This document shows positions 1 to 7,360 of a stretch of 13,289 nucleotides of DNA, piece by piece. Position 1 is the stretch's first letter. Each line of letters starts with the position of its first letter. Position numbers and translations under genes: made by a program. The stretch is taken from positions 1 to 13,289 of the forward strand of contig CAKTCH010000017.1 of assembly GCA_934538895.1 (NCBI GenBank), in the 5' to 3' direction. The notes below the pieces were generated by a model. The model was not told the DNA's origin and searched no databases. It was given only the letters and a program-made list of their open reading frames with translations. Source of the DNA: an uncultured Alphaproteobacteria bacterium. Its GTDB lineage: Bacteria; Pseudomonadota; Alphaproteobacteria; Micavibrionales; Micavibrionaceae.

Positions 1-725
1 ATCTGTTCCGGTGGCGCAGCTATATCCCGCTGTTGTTTATCGCGCCGCTGTTGCTGGCGGTCAAGGAAGGGGCCAGGGTCGAGGATATGGTCGGCGACCA
101 TATCGAGGATTTATGGGTCCTGTTCTGTTTCCTGCTGTCGTTGTCGGGGCTGGCCATTCGCTGGGTGACGGTCGGCTTCGTTCCGGCGGGCACGTCGGGG
201 CGCAACACGCAGGGGCAGCGCGCCGATGTGCTGAATACGTCCGGCGTGTACTCTATCGTGCGCAATCCGCTTTATCTCGGTAACTTCATCACTATTCTCG
301 GCGTGGTGCTGTCGATCAAGGTCTGGTGGCTGGCGCTGATCGTGTCGATGTTCTTTTTCATCTATATGGAGCGGATTATCCTTGCCGAAGAAAAATACCT
401 GCATGAAAAATTTGGCGACGCTTACGACGACTGGTGCGCGAAAACGCCTGTAATCATTCCGCACTTCAAGCTGTGGCGCCCGCCCGAGATGGCATTTTCA
501 TGGCGCACGGTCCTCAAGCGCGAGTATCAGGGTTTGCTGGGCATGGCTACGGCGTTTCTGGTCACGGAAATGGTGACGGATCTGGTGTTCGAAAGGGAAA
601 CGCTGACTGAATGGCTCGCGGAGGATTTCATCTGGCCGGTTACTTTTACGGTCATTCTGGTGTTCTGCCTTGCCGTGCGTTATCTGAAGAAGCATACGAA
701 CCTTCTCAAGGTCGAAGGGCGGTAG
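1..725 (+). CDS. Isoprenylcysteine/PEMT-type membrane methyltransferase, 5'-partial
   Basis: The frame is open from the first complete codon (position 3) with no credible start, so the gene begins upstream of the window. A TTG at 33 is in frame, but coding sequence (LFRWRSYIPL) continues before it. The product is a hydrophobic membrane protein. It carries the signature of the isoprenylcysteine carboxyl methyltransferase / phospholipid methyltransferase superfamily: TSGVYSIVRNPLYLGNF (SAM-binding RNPxYxG) followed by a membrane helix and the downstream E-x-YL-x-x-KFG-x-x-YDDW block. Two more hydrophobic segments follow, then a basic tail. In this superfamily the enzymes transfer a methyl group from SAM to a lipid or thiol at the membrane. 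The substrate cannot be read from sequence. The C-terminal extension after the catalytic block recalls bacterial members annotated as lipid A phosphate methyltransferases (LmtA-like), which is only a suggestion. The stop codon is TAG at 723-725. Confidence 0.85.
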   Translation, partial: LFRWRSYIPLLFIAPLLLAVKEGARVEDMVGDHIEDLWVLFCFLLSLSGLAIRWVTVGFVPAGTSGRNTQGQRADVLNTSGVYSIVRNPLYLGNFITILGVVLSIKVWWLALIVSMFFFIYMERIILAEEKYLHEKFGDAYDDWCAKTPVIIPHFKLWRPPEMAFSWRTVLKREYQGLLGMATAFLVTEMVTDLVFERETLTEWLAEDFIWPVTFTVILVFCLAVRYLKKHTNLLKVEGR

Positions 726-834
726 ATCCTCCAACTCCCTTTCTTAGACACAGAACCCATTAATTCCAGAACATAAAGAATCTGAACACGGCGTGCACGG
801 TGATCGCGGCGCCCTCGCACAATATAGACCCAGA
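726..834. other. Convergent intergenic gap
   Basis: About 109 bp separate the converging methyltransferase and phaC genes. I see no strong GC hairpin followed by a T-run on either strand, so no intrinsic terminator can be called. There is no credible ORF. Confidence 0.5.
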
Positions 835-2637
835 CTATTCCGGCGCTTTCATCTTCACGTAACTGCCGGGCGCGGGTTCAAGGGCGTTTCCGACCTTGCG
901 CGCGGGTACTTCGCCGCCGGAAAATTCCCCGATCCATTCATTATGATGCGGCCACCATGACCCCTCTGTCTGCGTGGCGGATTGCAGCCATTCATCGCTG
1001 TCGGCGGGCGTGCCGGGGGCGGTCCAGTAGCAATATTTCTTTTTGGCCGGCGGATTGACGACGCCCGCGACGTGGCCCGAAGCCGCCAGCACGAAGGTGC
1101 GGGGGCCTTTGACCATTTGCGTGGTCGCGTATGTGGCCTTCCAGGGCGCGATATGATCTTCGCGGGTGGAAAGGAAATAGCAGGGCGTTTCGATCTTGCC
1201 GATATCGATCGGCGTACCCTCGATCTCGATAGCGCGGGGGGTCGCCAGCACGTTATCGCGGTAGAAGCGGCGCAGGCAAAAGCTGTGCATCGCCGCGGGC
1301 ATGTTGGTGGAGTCGTCGTTCCAGTAGAGCAGGTCGAACGGGAAAGGCTCGCGGCCCATCAGGTAGTTGTTGACCACGAACGACCAGATCATGTCATTGG
1401 CGCGCAGCACCGAGAAAGTTTTCTTGAGCGCATTGGCCGAGAGGAAGCCTTTTTCCTCCATATCCTGTTCCATGACTTTCAGTTGCGCGTCGTCGATGAA
1501 AAGTTTCATCTCGCCCGCGTTTTCGAAATCGACCAGCGTGGTCAGGAAGGTGGCGGACGCCACGCGGTCGGCGCGGCCATGGGCCTGCAACCATGCCAGC
1601 GTCACCGCCAGCAATGTGCCGCCAAGGCAGTAGCCGACGGCATTGGCCTGTTTCTCGCCCGTGATCGTTTCAATACGGTCCAGGGCCGCCAGCACGCCTT
1701 CCTGCATGTAATCGTCGAATGTCTTTTGTGCAAGGCGGCGATCGGGGTTGACCCACGATACGATAAAAACCGTATGGCCCTGCGCCACCAGCCATTTGAC
1801 GAAAGAGTTCTCGGGCTTCAGGTCGAGGACATAATATTTATTGATCCATGGCGGGATGACGAGCAGGGGGCGCTTGCGTACTTGTTCCGTCGCGGGTTCG
1901 TACTGGATCAGTTGCATCAGGTCGTTCTGGTGCACGACCCTGCCCGGCGCGGTGGCGATGTTCTCGCCGAGTTTGAAGGCCTTGTAATCGGTGGTGCTGA
2001 TGCTCAGTTCGCCATGGCCGCGCTCCAGATCCTGTAACAGGTTCTGCAAACCCTTGACCAGATTGTCGCCGCCGGTCCTGATCGTTTCTTCCAGCACTTC
2101 CGGGTTGGTCAGCACGAAGTTGGTGGGGGCGACGGCGTCGATATACTGGCGCGTGTAGAAATCGATTTTCCGGCGCGTTTCGGTATCCAGCCCCTCGGTA
2201 TTCCCGGCTATGCTCTCCAGCCAGCGGCTGGTCAGCAGATAGGATTGCTTGATGAAATCGAAATAGGCGCTCCGGCCCCACAGGGGAGATTTAAATCGCT
2301 TGTCGCCCTTGTCAGGCTCATACAAGGTTTTACCTTCGCCGCCGAGAAATTTGCGGGTGGTTTCGCCCCAGAGATTCGTCCAGTCGTTCCAGAATTTGAC
2401 CTGCATATCGACCATTTTTTGCGGGTCGGACATAACATTTCCCATAAATTTTACATAAGCTTCCTGCAGGTGCGCTGTGTCCGGCGGCAAGGTTTTGCCG
2501 GGGTCGTATTTTTGCAGGAAATCCTGTATCAGCGGCTGGGCGCGCTGGCTGGCTTCCATCAATATGTGCCCGATCTGCACGAAATCCGGCAGCGGGGCGG
2601 GGGGTGTTTCTGTCGAGTCTTTGTCGGGTTTGCTCAT
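835..2637 (-). CDS. phaC: Class I poly(3-hydroxyalkanoate) synthase PhaC
   Basis: PhaC polymerises (R)-3-hydroxyacyl-CoA into PHA storage granules. The product is 600 aa, a normal class I length. The N-terminal half carries the PhaC N-terminal domain, with tryptophan-rich stretches such as KFWNDWTNLWG. The alpha/beta-hydrolase core follows. The lipase-like box is GYCLGG with nucleophile Cys337, the acid is Asp494 in REDHIAPW, and the base is His522 in SGHVAGVVNP. This is the expected Cys-Asp-His triad. The conserved segments PPWINKYYVLDL and FIVSWVNPD are also present. I chose the ATG at 2635-2637 (MSKPDKDS). The frame stays open to a TTG at 2728-2730, but the extra 31 residues do not look like PhaC. 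No strong Shine-Dalgarno sequence precedes the ATG. No phaA, phaB, phasin or phaR lies beside it, so it stands alone, divergent from the OmpA-domain gene. Confidence 0.95.
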   Translation of the reverse strand: MSKPDKDSTETPPAPLPDFVQIGHILMEASQRAQPLIQDFLQKYDPGKTLPPDTAHLQEAYVKFMGNVMSDPQKMVDMQVKFWNDWTNLWGETTRKFLGGEGKTLYEPDKGDKRFKSPLWGRSAYFDFIKQSYLLTSRWLESIAGNTEGLDTETRRKIDFYTRQYIDAVAPTNFVLTNPEVLEETIRTGGDNLVKGLQNLLQDLERGHGELSISTTDYKAFKLGENIATAPGRVVHQNDLMQLIQYEPATEQVRKRPLLVIPPWINKYYVLDLKPENSFVKWLVAQGHTVFIVSWVNPDRRLAQKTFDDYMQEGVLAALDRIETITGEKQANAVGYCLGGTLLAVTLAWLQAHGRADRVASATFLTTLVDFENAGEMKLFIDDAQLKVMEQDMEEKGFLSANALKKTFSVLRANDMIWSFVVNNYLMGREPFPFDLLYWNDDSTNMPAAMHSFCLRRFYRDNVLATPRAIEIEGTPIDIGKIETPCYFLSTREDHIAPWKATYATTQMVKGPRTFVLAASGHVAGVVNPPAKKKYCYWTAPGTPADSDEWLQSATQTEGSWWPHHNEWIGEFSGGEVPARKVGNALEPAPGSYVKMKAPE

Positions 2638-2753
2638 GGACAGAACTATGCCTGAGGATGGCCGCCGGCACAATCGGCTTAAACCCTTGAATCCTGCGGC
2701 GGGATGGGTCACGATAGCGCCTTCTGACAATATTTCTTACGGAGCTCAGAATC
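2638..2753. promoter_or_regulatory. Divergent intergenic region between phaC and the OmpA-domain lipoprotein gene
   Basis: These 116 bp separate two divergently transcribed genes and must hold promoters for both. On the + strand ACGGAG (2739-2744) lies 9 nt before the TTG start at 2754 and acts as its ribosome binding site. I could not pick convincing -35/-10 pairs on either strand, so the promoters are inferred from gene arrangement only. Confidence 0.45.
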
Positions 2754-3569
2754 TTGCGCCTATTTATCCGCCTTTTCGGTATTGCCCTGATCGCCACCAG
2801 CCTGACCGCCTGCGAATCCATGAACAAGGATAAGGAGGTAACGGTTGTCCAGGAGCCGCAACAGCCTGTCATGACGGATGAGCAGCTGCAAAGCGCCTAT
2901 AGAGACGTGCTGAAGAATAGCGGCCACAGCAGCGTGCAGGTTTTCTCGCTCGACGATTACGATATGTCCGCGCCTTACGTGCCGGAGCAAACGGCGATGC
3001 TGCCCGCGCCGCGCCTGCCACAAGGCACGGGCCAGCCGTTCGGCGGCAACAGTCATGTCACCGTATTCTCGCTGGACGATCAGATACCAGCCTATAATGC
3101 CGGGGGCTACGGCCCGGCGACTCCTTACGGCCATGGCGGCATTCCGCCGATGATCGACGGCCATATGCTGCCGGTTCCGATGGGTAACGGTGGCGCGGAT
3201 ATTTATCAGGACGCGATCTCCCGTATCTATTTCAGCCATGGCGGCAAGGCCATCAACGCAGCGGGCCGTGAGGTCGCGGGCCATGTCGGCCAGCAATGCC
3301 GGGGCGGCGGTTGCGGCCTTGTCAAGGTGGAAGGCCATGCCAGCACCCGCGCGGAAGCGAAAGACGAAGTCCAGCGCCGCATCATCAACCTGAAAATCTC
3401 CATGGACCGCGCGATGGCCGTGATGCGCCAGCTGGTGCGTGACGGCGTTCCGGCGGGCTCCATTCAGGTGACCGCGCATGGCGACCGTGTGCCGCCGACG
3501 GTCGTGCCCGGTGGCGACGCCGAAGCCGCGTCGCGCCGCGTCGAGATCATCACAGGCTCCGGACATTAG
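2754..3569 (+). CDS. OmpA/MotB-domain outer-membrane lipoprotein
   Basis: The 271-aa product starts at TTG. That start is supported by GGAG 9 nt upstream and by a lipoprotein signal peptide that begins exactly there: a basic/hydrophobic segment ending in the lipobox LTAC, so Cys20 is the predicted lipidated residue. A low-complexity linker rich in Pro, Gly and Ala (about 30-150) follows. It contains the phrase V-x-VFSLDD twice (61-68 and 102-109). The C-terminal domain (about 155-268) resembles the OmpA/MotB peptidoglycan-associating fold: KVEGHAS, then SMDRAMAVMRQLVRDGVP, then SRRVEI. The usual GHTD reads GHAS here, so one common peptidoglycan contact may be altered. Cys182 and Cys187 (CRGGGC) could form a disulphide. 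The likely role is to tether the outer membrane to the wall. hom begins 11 bp downstream, suggesting co-transcription. Confidence 0.85.
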   Translation: MRLFIRLFGIALIATSLTACESMNKDKEVTVVQEPQQPVMTDEQLQSAYRDVLKNSGHSSVQVFSLDDYDMSAPYVPEQTAMLPAPRLPQGTGQPFGGNSHVTVFSLDDQIPAYNAGGYGPATPYGHGGIPPMIDGHMLPVPMGNGGADIYQDAISRIYFSHGGKAINAAGREVAGHVGQQCRGGGCGLVKVEGHASTRAEAKDEVQRRIINLKISMDRAMAVMRQLVRDGVPAGSIQVTAHGDRVPPTVVPGGDAEAASRRVEIITGSGH

Positions 3570-3580
3570 AGAGTCTTTAA

Positions 3581-4879
3581 ATGGTGAAGGAAATGCGTAT
3601 CGGAATCGCGGGCCTCGGGAATGTCGGGGTCGGCGTTGTCAAGCTTATCCAGAAACACGCGCGCGACCTTGAGCGGCGTTCGGGCCGTAAATTTAAAATC
3701 GTGGCCGTATCCGCCCGCAACAGGAAGAAAGCGCGCGGCGTAAAGCTTGCGGATTACGAATGGGTGCGCGATCCGCTTGACCTGGTGAACGATCCGGATA
3801 TCGATGTGATCGTCGAACTGATCGGCGGTTCTTCCGGCGTAGCGTATGAACTGGTGCTGGCGGCGCTGGCGGCGGGCAAGCATGTGGTGACGGCGAACAA
3901 GGCGTTGCTGGCGCATCGCGGTCATGAACTGGCGGCACTGGCGGAGAGGCAGGGTGTCAGCCTTTGCTTTGAAGCGGCGGTCGGCGGGGGCATTCCGGCG
4001 ATCAAGGCGCTGCGCGAGGGGTTCGCCGCGAACGACGTGCAGTCGGTGCACGGCATCCTGAACGGGACCTGCAACTATATCCTGACCGCCATGCGCGAGA
4101 CGGGCGGCGATTTCAAGGATGTCCTGAAGGAAGCGCAGGCCAAAGGTTACGCCGAGGCCGACCCGTCGTTCGACGTTGACGGCATCGATGCCGCACACAA
4201 GCTTTGCATCCTGACCGCGCTGGCGTTCGGCGTCAGACCCGACATTAAAAACGTCGAAGTCACGGGCATTCGCCATATCACCGCCGCCGATGTCCTGCAC
4301 GCGACGGAACTGGGTTATTGCATCAAGCTGCTGGGGCTTTGCCGCCGCGCGGGCGGCAAGATCGTCCAGAGCGTCGAGCCGTGTCTGGTGGCGGCGCAAA
4401 GCGCGCTCGGTTCCGTGAACGGCGTTCTCAACGCCGTGCATGTGCAGGGCGATTTCGTCGGTACGGGCTGGCTGGTCGGGCGCGGCGCGGGCGAAGGGCC
4501 GACGGCGTCGGCCATCGTGGCCGATCTGATCGATATCGCACGCGGCCATGAATTGCCGGTGTTCGGCGTACCGGCCCGGACGATGAGGGCCGGGGCTTTC
4601 GCCTCCGCCGATATACTGAACGCGCATTTTTACATTCATGTGATCGTGCGCGACCAGCCGGGCGCGCTCGCGCAGATTGCCGCCATATTGCGCGATCATA
4701 ACGTTTCGGTCGAAGCCGTCATCCAGCGTGGCCGCGATCCGGGCAAGCCGGTTTCCGTCGTCATGACCACGCATCTGGTCAGGCAGTCGGACATGCGCAA
4801 GGCGGCGGAGAAGATCGGCCAGATGAAGCTGGCCAAGGGCAAGCCCTGCGTCATGCGTATCGAGGAGGAACAGGCATGA
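3581..4879 (+). CDS. hom: Homoserine dehydrogenase with C-terminal ACT domain
   Basis: The enzyme reduces aspartate-semialdehyde to homoserine with NAD(P)H, the branch step toward threonine and methionine. The length, 432 aa, is normal for stand-alone Hom. The Rossmann motif GIAGLGNVGVGVV is at 8-20. Catalytic-region motifs are TANKAL (Lys107) and GYAEADPSFDVDGIDAAHKL, with Glu192, Asp203 and Lys207 at the positions of the known acid/lysine set. GILNGTCNYIL (158-168) is the usual substrate-domain signature. An ACT domain (about 350-425, HFYIHVIVRDQPGALAQIA) suggests allosteric control by a product amino acid, typically threonine. I chose the first ATG (3581), with weak GAGAG 7 nt before it. 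A second ATG at 3593 has its purine run too close. Its stop overlaps the next gene by 4 nt (ATGA). Confidence 0.97.
   Translation: MVKEMRIGIAGLGNVGVGVVKLIQKHARDLERRSGRKFKIVAVSARNRKKARGVKLADYEWVRDPLDLVNDPDIDVIVELIGGSSGVAYELVLAALAAGKHVVTANKALLAHRGHELAALAERQGVSLCFEAAVGGGIPAIKALREGFAANDVQSVHGILNGTCNYILTAMRETGGDFKDVLKEAQAKGYAEADPSFDVDGIDAAHKLCILTALAFGVRPDIKNVEVTGIRHITAADVLHATELGYCIKLLGLCRRAGGKIVQSVEPCLVAAQSALGSVNGVLNAVHVQGDFVGTGWLVGRGAGEGPTASAIVADLIDIARGHELPVFGVPARTMRAGAFASADILNAHFYIHVIVRDQPGALAQIAAILRDHNVSVEAVIQRGRDPGKPVSVVMTTHLVRQSDMRKAAEKIGQMKLAKGKPCVMRIEEEQA
4862..4869 (+). promoter_or_regulatory. Strong ribosome binding site for the DUF4197 gene, inside hom
   Basis: GAGGAGGA lies 7 nt before the ATG at 4876 and at the same time encodes the Glu-rich end of Hom. 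Together with the ATGA stop/start overlap it fixes the start and points to translational coupling. Confidence 0.7.
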
Positions 4880-5691
4880 ATAAAAAACTTCTGTCTTTGT
4901 GTGTGCTATCGGCCCTGATGATTTCATCGGCGGCGCAGGCGCAGGATAACTGGTGGGGCACGGCGAACAGGATTTTGAATTCCGATGCCGGGAAACAGGC
5001 GGTAGAGGCGCTGACCAAAACGCAAACCGCACCAGCCACCGCGACGCCTTCGCCGAAAAGCGCCGTGACGGCCTCCGCGTTGTCGGATACGCAAATCAGC
5101 GCGGGCCTGAAAGACGCATTGAAAGTCGGTACGGAAGCCGTGGTGAAGCAACTCGGGAAGGAAGGCGGCTTCAGCCTCGATCCCAACATCAAGATTCCGT
5201 TGCCCGCCCCTGTCGCCAGAGCCGATACGATGCTGCGAAAATTCGGCATGGGCGGCCTGACCGCCGATCTGGAAGCGCGTATGAACCGTGCGGCGGAAAT
5301 CGCCACGCCTAAGGCCGGTGCGCTATTCGTGAAGGCCATTCAGAAAATGACGGTGACGGATGCGCAAGCCATTCTGACAGGCCCGCAGGACTCGGCGACG
5401 CAATATCTGCGCCAAACGATGGGGCCCGATCTGGCGAAAGAAATCCAGCCGGTCATCCGGCAATCCCTGGCGGAAGCGGGCGCCGTCAAAGCCTATGACG
5501 CCGTTACCGCGCAGTACGCCCAAATCCCACTGGCCAGCAACCTGAAAACCAACATGAACGACTACGTGACCAATAAGGCGCTGGACGGCATTTTCTATTA
5601 CGTGGCGCAGGAAGAAGCCGCCATCCGCGCCAATCCCGCAAAGCGCACGACCGATATTTTAAAGAAAGTTTTCGGCAGCATGATGAACTGA
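4876..5691 (+). CDS. Secreted DUF4197 family protein
   Basis: The 271-aa product has a clear Sec signal peptide (MNKKLLSLCVLSALMISSAAQA, with cleavage likely after AQA at residue 22), so it acts in the periplasm or envelope. After a Thr/Ala/Pro-rich linker (about 45-65) the body matches the DUF4197 pattern as I know it: SDTQISAGLKDALKVGTEAVV, the IKIPLPAPV segment, MNRAAEIATPKA, then AILTGPQDSATQYLRQ and a C-terminal DYVTNKALDGIFYYVAQEE block. The biochemical function of DUF4197 is unknown to me. The start is well fixed by a GAGGAGGA ribosome binding site and the ATGA overlap with hom. Translational coupling to an amino-acid biosynthesis enzyme is not obviously functional and may only reflect shared transcription. 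Confidence 0.85.
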   Translation: MNKKLLSLCVLSALMISSAAQAQDNWWGTANRILNSDAGKQAVEALTKTQTAPATATPSPKSAVTASALSDTQISAGLKDALKVGTEAVVKQLGKEGGFSLDPNIKIPLPAPVARADTMLRKFGMGGLTADLEARMNRAAEIATPKAGALFVKAIQKMTVTDAQAILTGPQDSATQYLRQTMGPDLAKEIQPVIRQSLAEAGAVKAYDAVTAQYAQIPLASNLKTNMNDYVTNKALDGIFYYVAQEEAAIRANPAKRTTDILKKVFGSMMN

Positions 5692-5710
5692 ATCGTTTCC
5701 GGATTAAATT

Positions 5711-6124
5711 CTAGGTACGGGGCTTTATTCTATTTCTTATGAATGCTGTCAGTGCGCTGATTGCAATAAAAGGGAGGCTTAGTAACAACACGGCTATGAT
5801 CGTCAGGGGGAACAGGCCCAGGCCAGCGCCGCTGAGCAGGCCTGAAATGATGATGCCGATTCCCTGCCCAAGCGATATATAGAAACCGTGCCGCCAGCCG
5901 TGTTGCGGATAATACCAGCCAAGCACGCCCGCGCCGATCATCATAAAAGGAAAGCCTATCAGCGCATAGAGCGGTGAATCCCATGCTTCGGCCCTGCCGC
6001 CGATGACGGCGACGATCAGCCACAGTCCCATCCCCCAGATGAGGGCGTATAGTTTGGGGTTGTGCGTGTCCGGGTTTTTGGTGCTATGACCGAAAATGGC
6101 GTTCAGGATGTTCGTGAAATTCAT
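5711..6124 (-). CDS. Small four-helix integral membrane protein of unknown function
   Basis: The 137-aa product contains about four hydrophobic helices (roughly 27-42, 52-70, 81-101 and 103-127) between short polar ends, with a basic C-terminus (RNRIKPRT). The first loop carries AEAWDSPLYALIG, and YYPQHGWRHGF lies between helices 2 and 3. Similar short membrane proteins occur widely in Proteobacteria, but I know no assigned function. The start is well supported: AGAGGAAGG on the minus strand lies 7 nt before the ATG. The gene converges on the DUF4197 gene with a gap of only 19 bp, in which I see no convincing terminator hairpin, and diverges from glpX. Confidence 0.75.
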   Translation of the reverse strand: MNFTNILNAIFGHSTKNPDTHNPKLYALIWGMGLWLIVAVIGGRAEAWDSPLYALIGFPFMMIGAGVLGWYYPQHGWRHGFYISLGQGIGIIISGLLSGAGLGLFPLTIIAVLLLSLPFIAISALTAFIRNRIKPRT

Positions 6125-6131
6125 ACCATTG

Positions 6132-6140
6132 CCTTCCTCT
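6132..6140 (-). promoter_or_regulatory. Ribosome binding site of the small membrane protein gene
   Basis: The minus strand reads AGAGGAAGG, 7 nt before the ATG at 6124. This strong match decides the start and supports the gene being real. Confidence 0.65.
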
Positions 6141-6214
6141 TTCGTTATGAAAAATATTCTTTAAGGCGCCGTAAATCGCCTGCGAAGCCTGTTCCGTCCC
6201 TGCTTTTCCGGAGG

Positions 6215-6233
6215 ATGCCGCGCAGCGCGGCAT
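6215..6233. repeat. 8-bp perfect hairpin upstream of glpX
   Basis: ATGCCGCG-CAG-CGCGGCAT is a perfect inverted repeat with a 3-nt loop. No T-run follows on either strand, so it is not a normal intrinsic terminator. It sits between two divergent genes and its last base overlaps the possible glpX -35 element, so an operator or a leader structure are both possible. Confidence 0.5.
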
Positions 6234-6261
6234 TGAGAAAAGTTTATAGAATTCCTACACT
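6233..6261 (+). promoter_or_regulatory. Putative sigma-70 promoter of glpX
   Basis: TTGAGA (6233-6238) and TACACT (6256-6261) are separated by 17 bp, matching the housekeeping consensus at 5/6 and 4/6 positions. It lies 29 bp before the first glpX start. This is judged by eye only. Confidence 0.35.
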
Positions 6262-6277
6262 TTATCAAATAACAGCC

Positions 6278-6328
6278 AAGGAGGCTCTCCATGTCCGTTT
6301 CCGCTTTCATGCTGCCGTCACAGGAAGG
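6278..6328 (+). promoter_or_regulatory. Two tandem ribosome binding sites for alternative glpX starts
   Basis: AAGGAGG (6278-6284) lies 6 nt before the ATG at 6291. AGGAAGG (6322-6328) lies 7 nt before an in-frame ATG at 6336. Either start could be used. The second matches where GlpX proteins usually begin (MDRN). Confidence 0.6.
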
Positions 6329-7292
6329 TTTTGCCATGGATCGTAATGTCGCCCTTGAAGCCGTGCGCGTCACCGAAGCGGCGGCGCTCGCCGCTTCCAG
6401 ACTGGTCGGACGCGGGGATGAGGCGGCGGCGGACAAGGCCGCCGTCGATGCCATGCGCGCGGCGTTCAATACCCTGCATATAGACGGCACCGTCGTCATC
6501 GGCGAGGGCGAGCGCGATGAAGCTCCCATGCTTTATATCGGCGAGCGCGTGGGGGCGGGCGGCCCTGCCATCGATATCGCTCTCGATCCGCTGGAGGGCA
6601 CGACCATCACCGCCACGGGCGGCCCGAACGCCATGGCGGTTCTGGCTATGACGGATAAAGGCGGGTTCCTCAATGCCCCCGACACCTATATGGAGAAAAT
6701 CGCCGTGGGGCCGCAGCTCCCCGCTGACATTCTCGATCTCGATGCCCCCGTGGAAGACATCGTGCGCAAGCTGGCACAGGCAAAAGACGCGCAGGTTGAG
6801 GATTTGCTGGTGTGCATTCTCGACCGCCCGCGTCATGAAGCGATCATCCGCGCCGTGCGTGAAACCGGCGCGCGCATCATGCTGATTCAGGATGGCGACG
6901 TCAGCGCGGTGATGGCCACCGCCGATCCTCTCACGGGCATAGATATGTATGTCGGCACGGGCGGCGCGCCCGAGGGCGTGCTGGCGGCGGCGGCGCTCCA
7001 ATGCACGGGCGGCCACATGCTGGGCCGTCTGGTGTTCCGTAACGATGACGAAAAGGCCCGCGCCGAACGCTGCGGCATCAATGATTTTTCCAAAATCTAT
7101 ACTACGGACGAACTGGCCAGACCTGACAACGTCATGTTCGCGGCCACGGGCGTCACCGACGGCGCGACGCTGAAAGGCGTGCGCCGTTTCTCGGGCGGCG
7201 CCGTCACCCATTCCCTCGTCATGCGCTCCAAATCCGGCACGATCCGCCGCATCGAAACACAGCATGATTTCACGCGCAAGGCGGGTTTTTAA
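6291..7292 (+). CDS. glpX: Class II fructose-1,6-bisphosphatase GlpX
   Basis: GlpX hydrolyses fructose-1,6-bisphosphate to fructose-6-phosphate, a committed gluconeogenic step in the cytoplasm. The product is 333 aa from the first ATG, or 318 aa from the ATG at 6336, where family members normally start (MDRNVALEAVRVTEAAALAA). Metal- and phosphate-site motifs are visible: GRGDEAAADKAAVDAMR (Asp48), IDGTVVIGEGERDEAPM (Glu72) and DIALDPLEGTTITATG (Asp99, Glu102, Thr104). TGGAPEGVLAAAALQC follows later, also typical. Neighbours hom (upstream) and recJ (downstream) recall the hom-glpX-recJ order of Alphaproteobacteria. No Calvin-cycle genes are nearby, so a gluconeogenic role is the simpler reading. 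The stop (TAA) is followed by 68 bp before the next start. Confidence 0.96.
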   Translation: MSVSAFMLPSQEGFAMDRNVALEAVRVTEAAALAASRLVGRGDEAAADKAAVDAMRAAFNTLHIDGTVVIGEGERDEAPMLYIGERVGAGGPAIDIALDPLEGTTITATGGPNAMAVLAMTDKGGFLNAPDTYMEKIAVGPQLPADILDLDAPVEDIVRKLAQAKDAQVEDLLVCILDRPRHEAIIRAVRETGARIMLIQDGDVSAVMATADPLTGIDMYVGTGGAPEGVLAAAALQCTGGHMLGRLVFRNDDEKARAERCGINDFSKIYTTDELARPDNVMFAATGVTDGATLKGVRRFSGGAVTHSLVMRSKSGTIRRIETQHDFTRKAGF

Positions 7293-7360
7293 GCGGCCTT
7301 ATTTGCCTATTCCAGAACGCCTGTGATAGGTTGGGCTATGTTTATGAGTGGAGGGGGATA

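Noticed and set aside
982..2037. Plus-strand open frame of 351 codons inside phaC
   Set aside because: It is an antisense shadow with low-complexity Arg/Gly/Ala/His content and no motif. phaC has its complete catalytic triad.
2638..2730. Upstream TTG extension of phaC by 31 residues
   Set aside because: The added residues are unlike PhaC N-termini, no ribosome binding site fits, and the ATG at 2637 gives the usual family length.
3566..5032. Long minus-strand open frame opposite hom (488 codons)
   Set aside because: The composition is rich in Arg, His, Asp and Ala as expected for the antisense of a GC-rich gene. There is no recognisable domain, and hom on the other strand is fully convincing.
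5692..5710. Possible bidirectional terminator between the convergent DUF4197 and membrane protein genes
   Set aside because: Only a 4-bp AATC/GATT pair can form in the region and no T-run follows.
6062..6346. Plus-strand open frame of 94 codons across the glpX upstream region
   Set aside because: It overlaps the start of the membrane protein gene on the opposite strand and of glpX, has no proper ribosome binding site and shows no domain.
7331..7360. TTG start for the aminotransferase, adding 10 residues
   Set aside because: GGAGG at 7350-7354 is placed correctly for the ATG at 7361, and the family opening follows soon after it.
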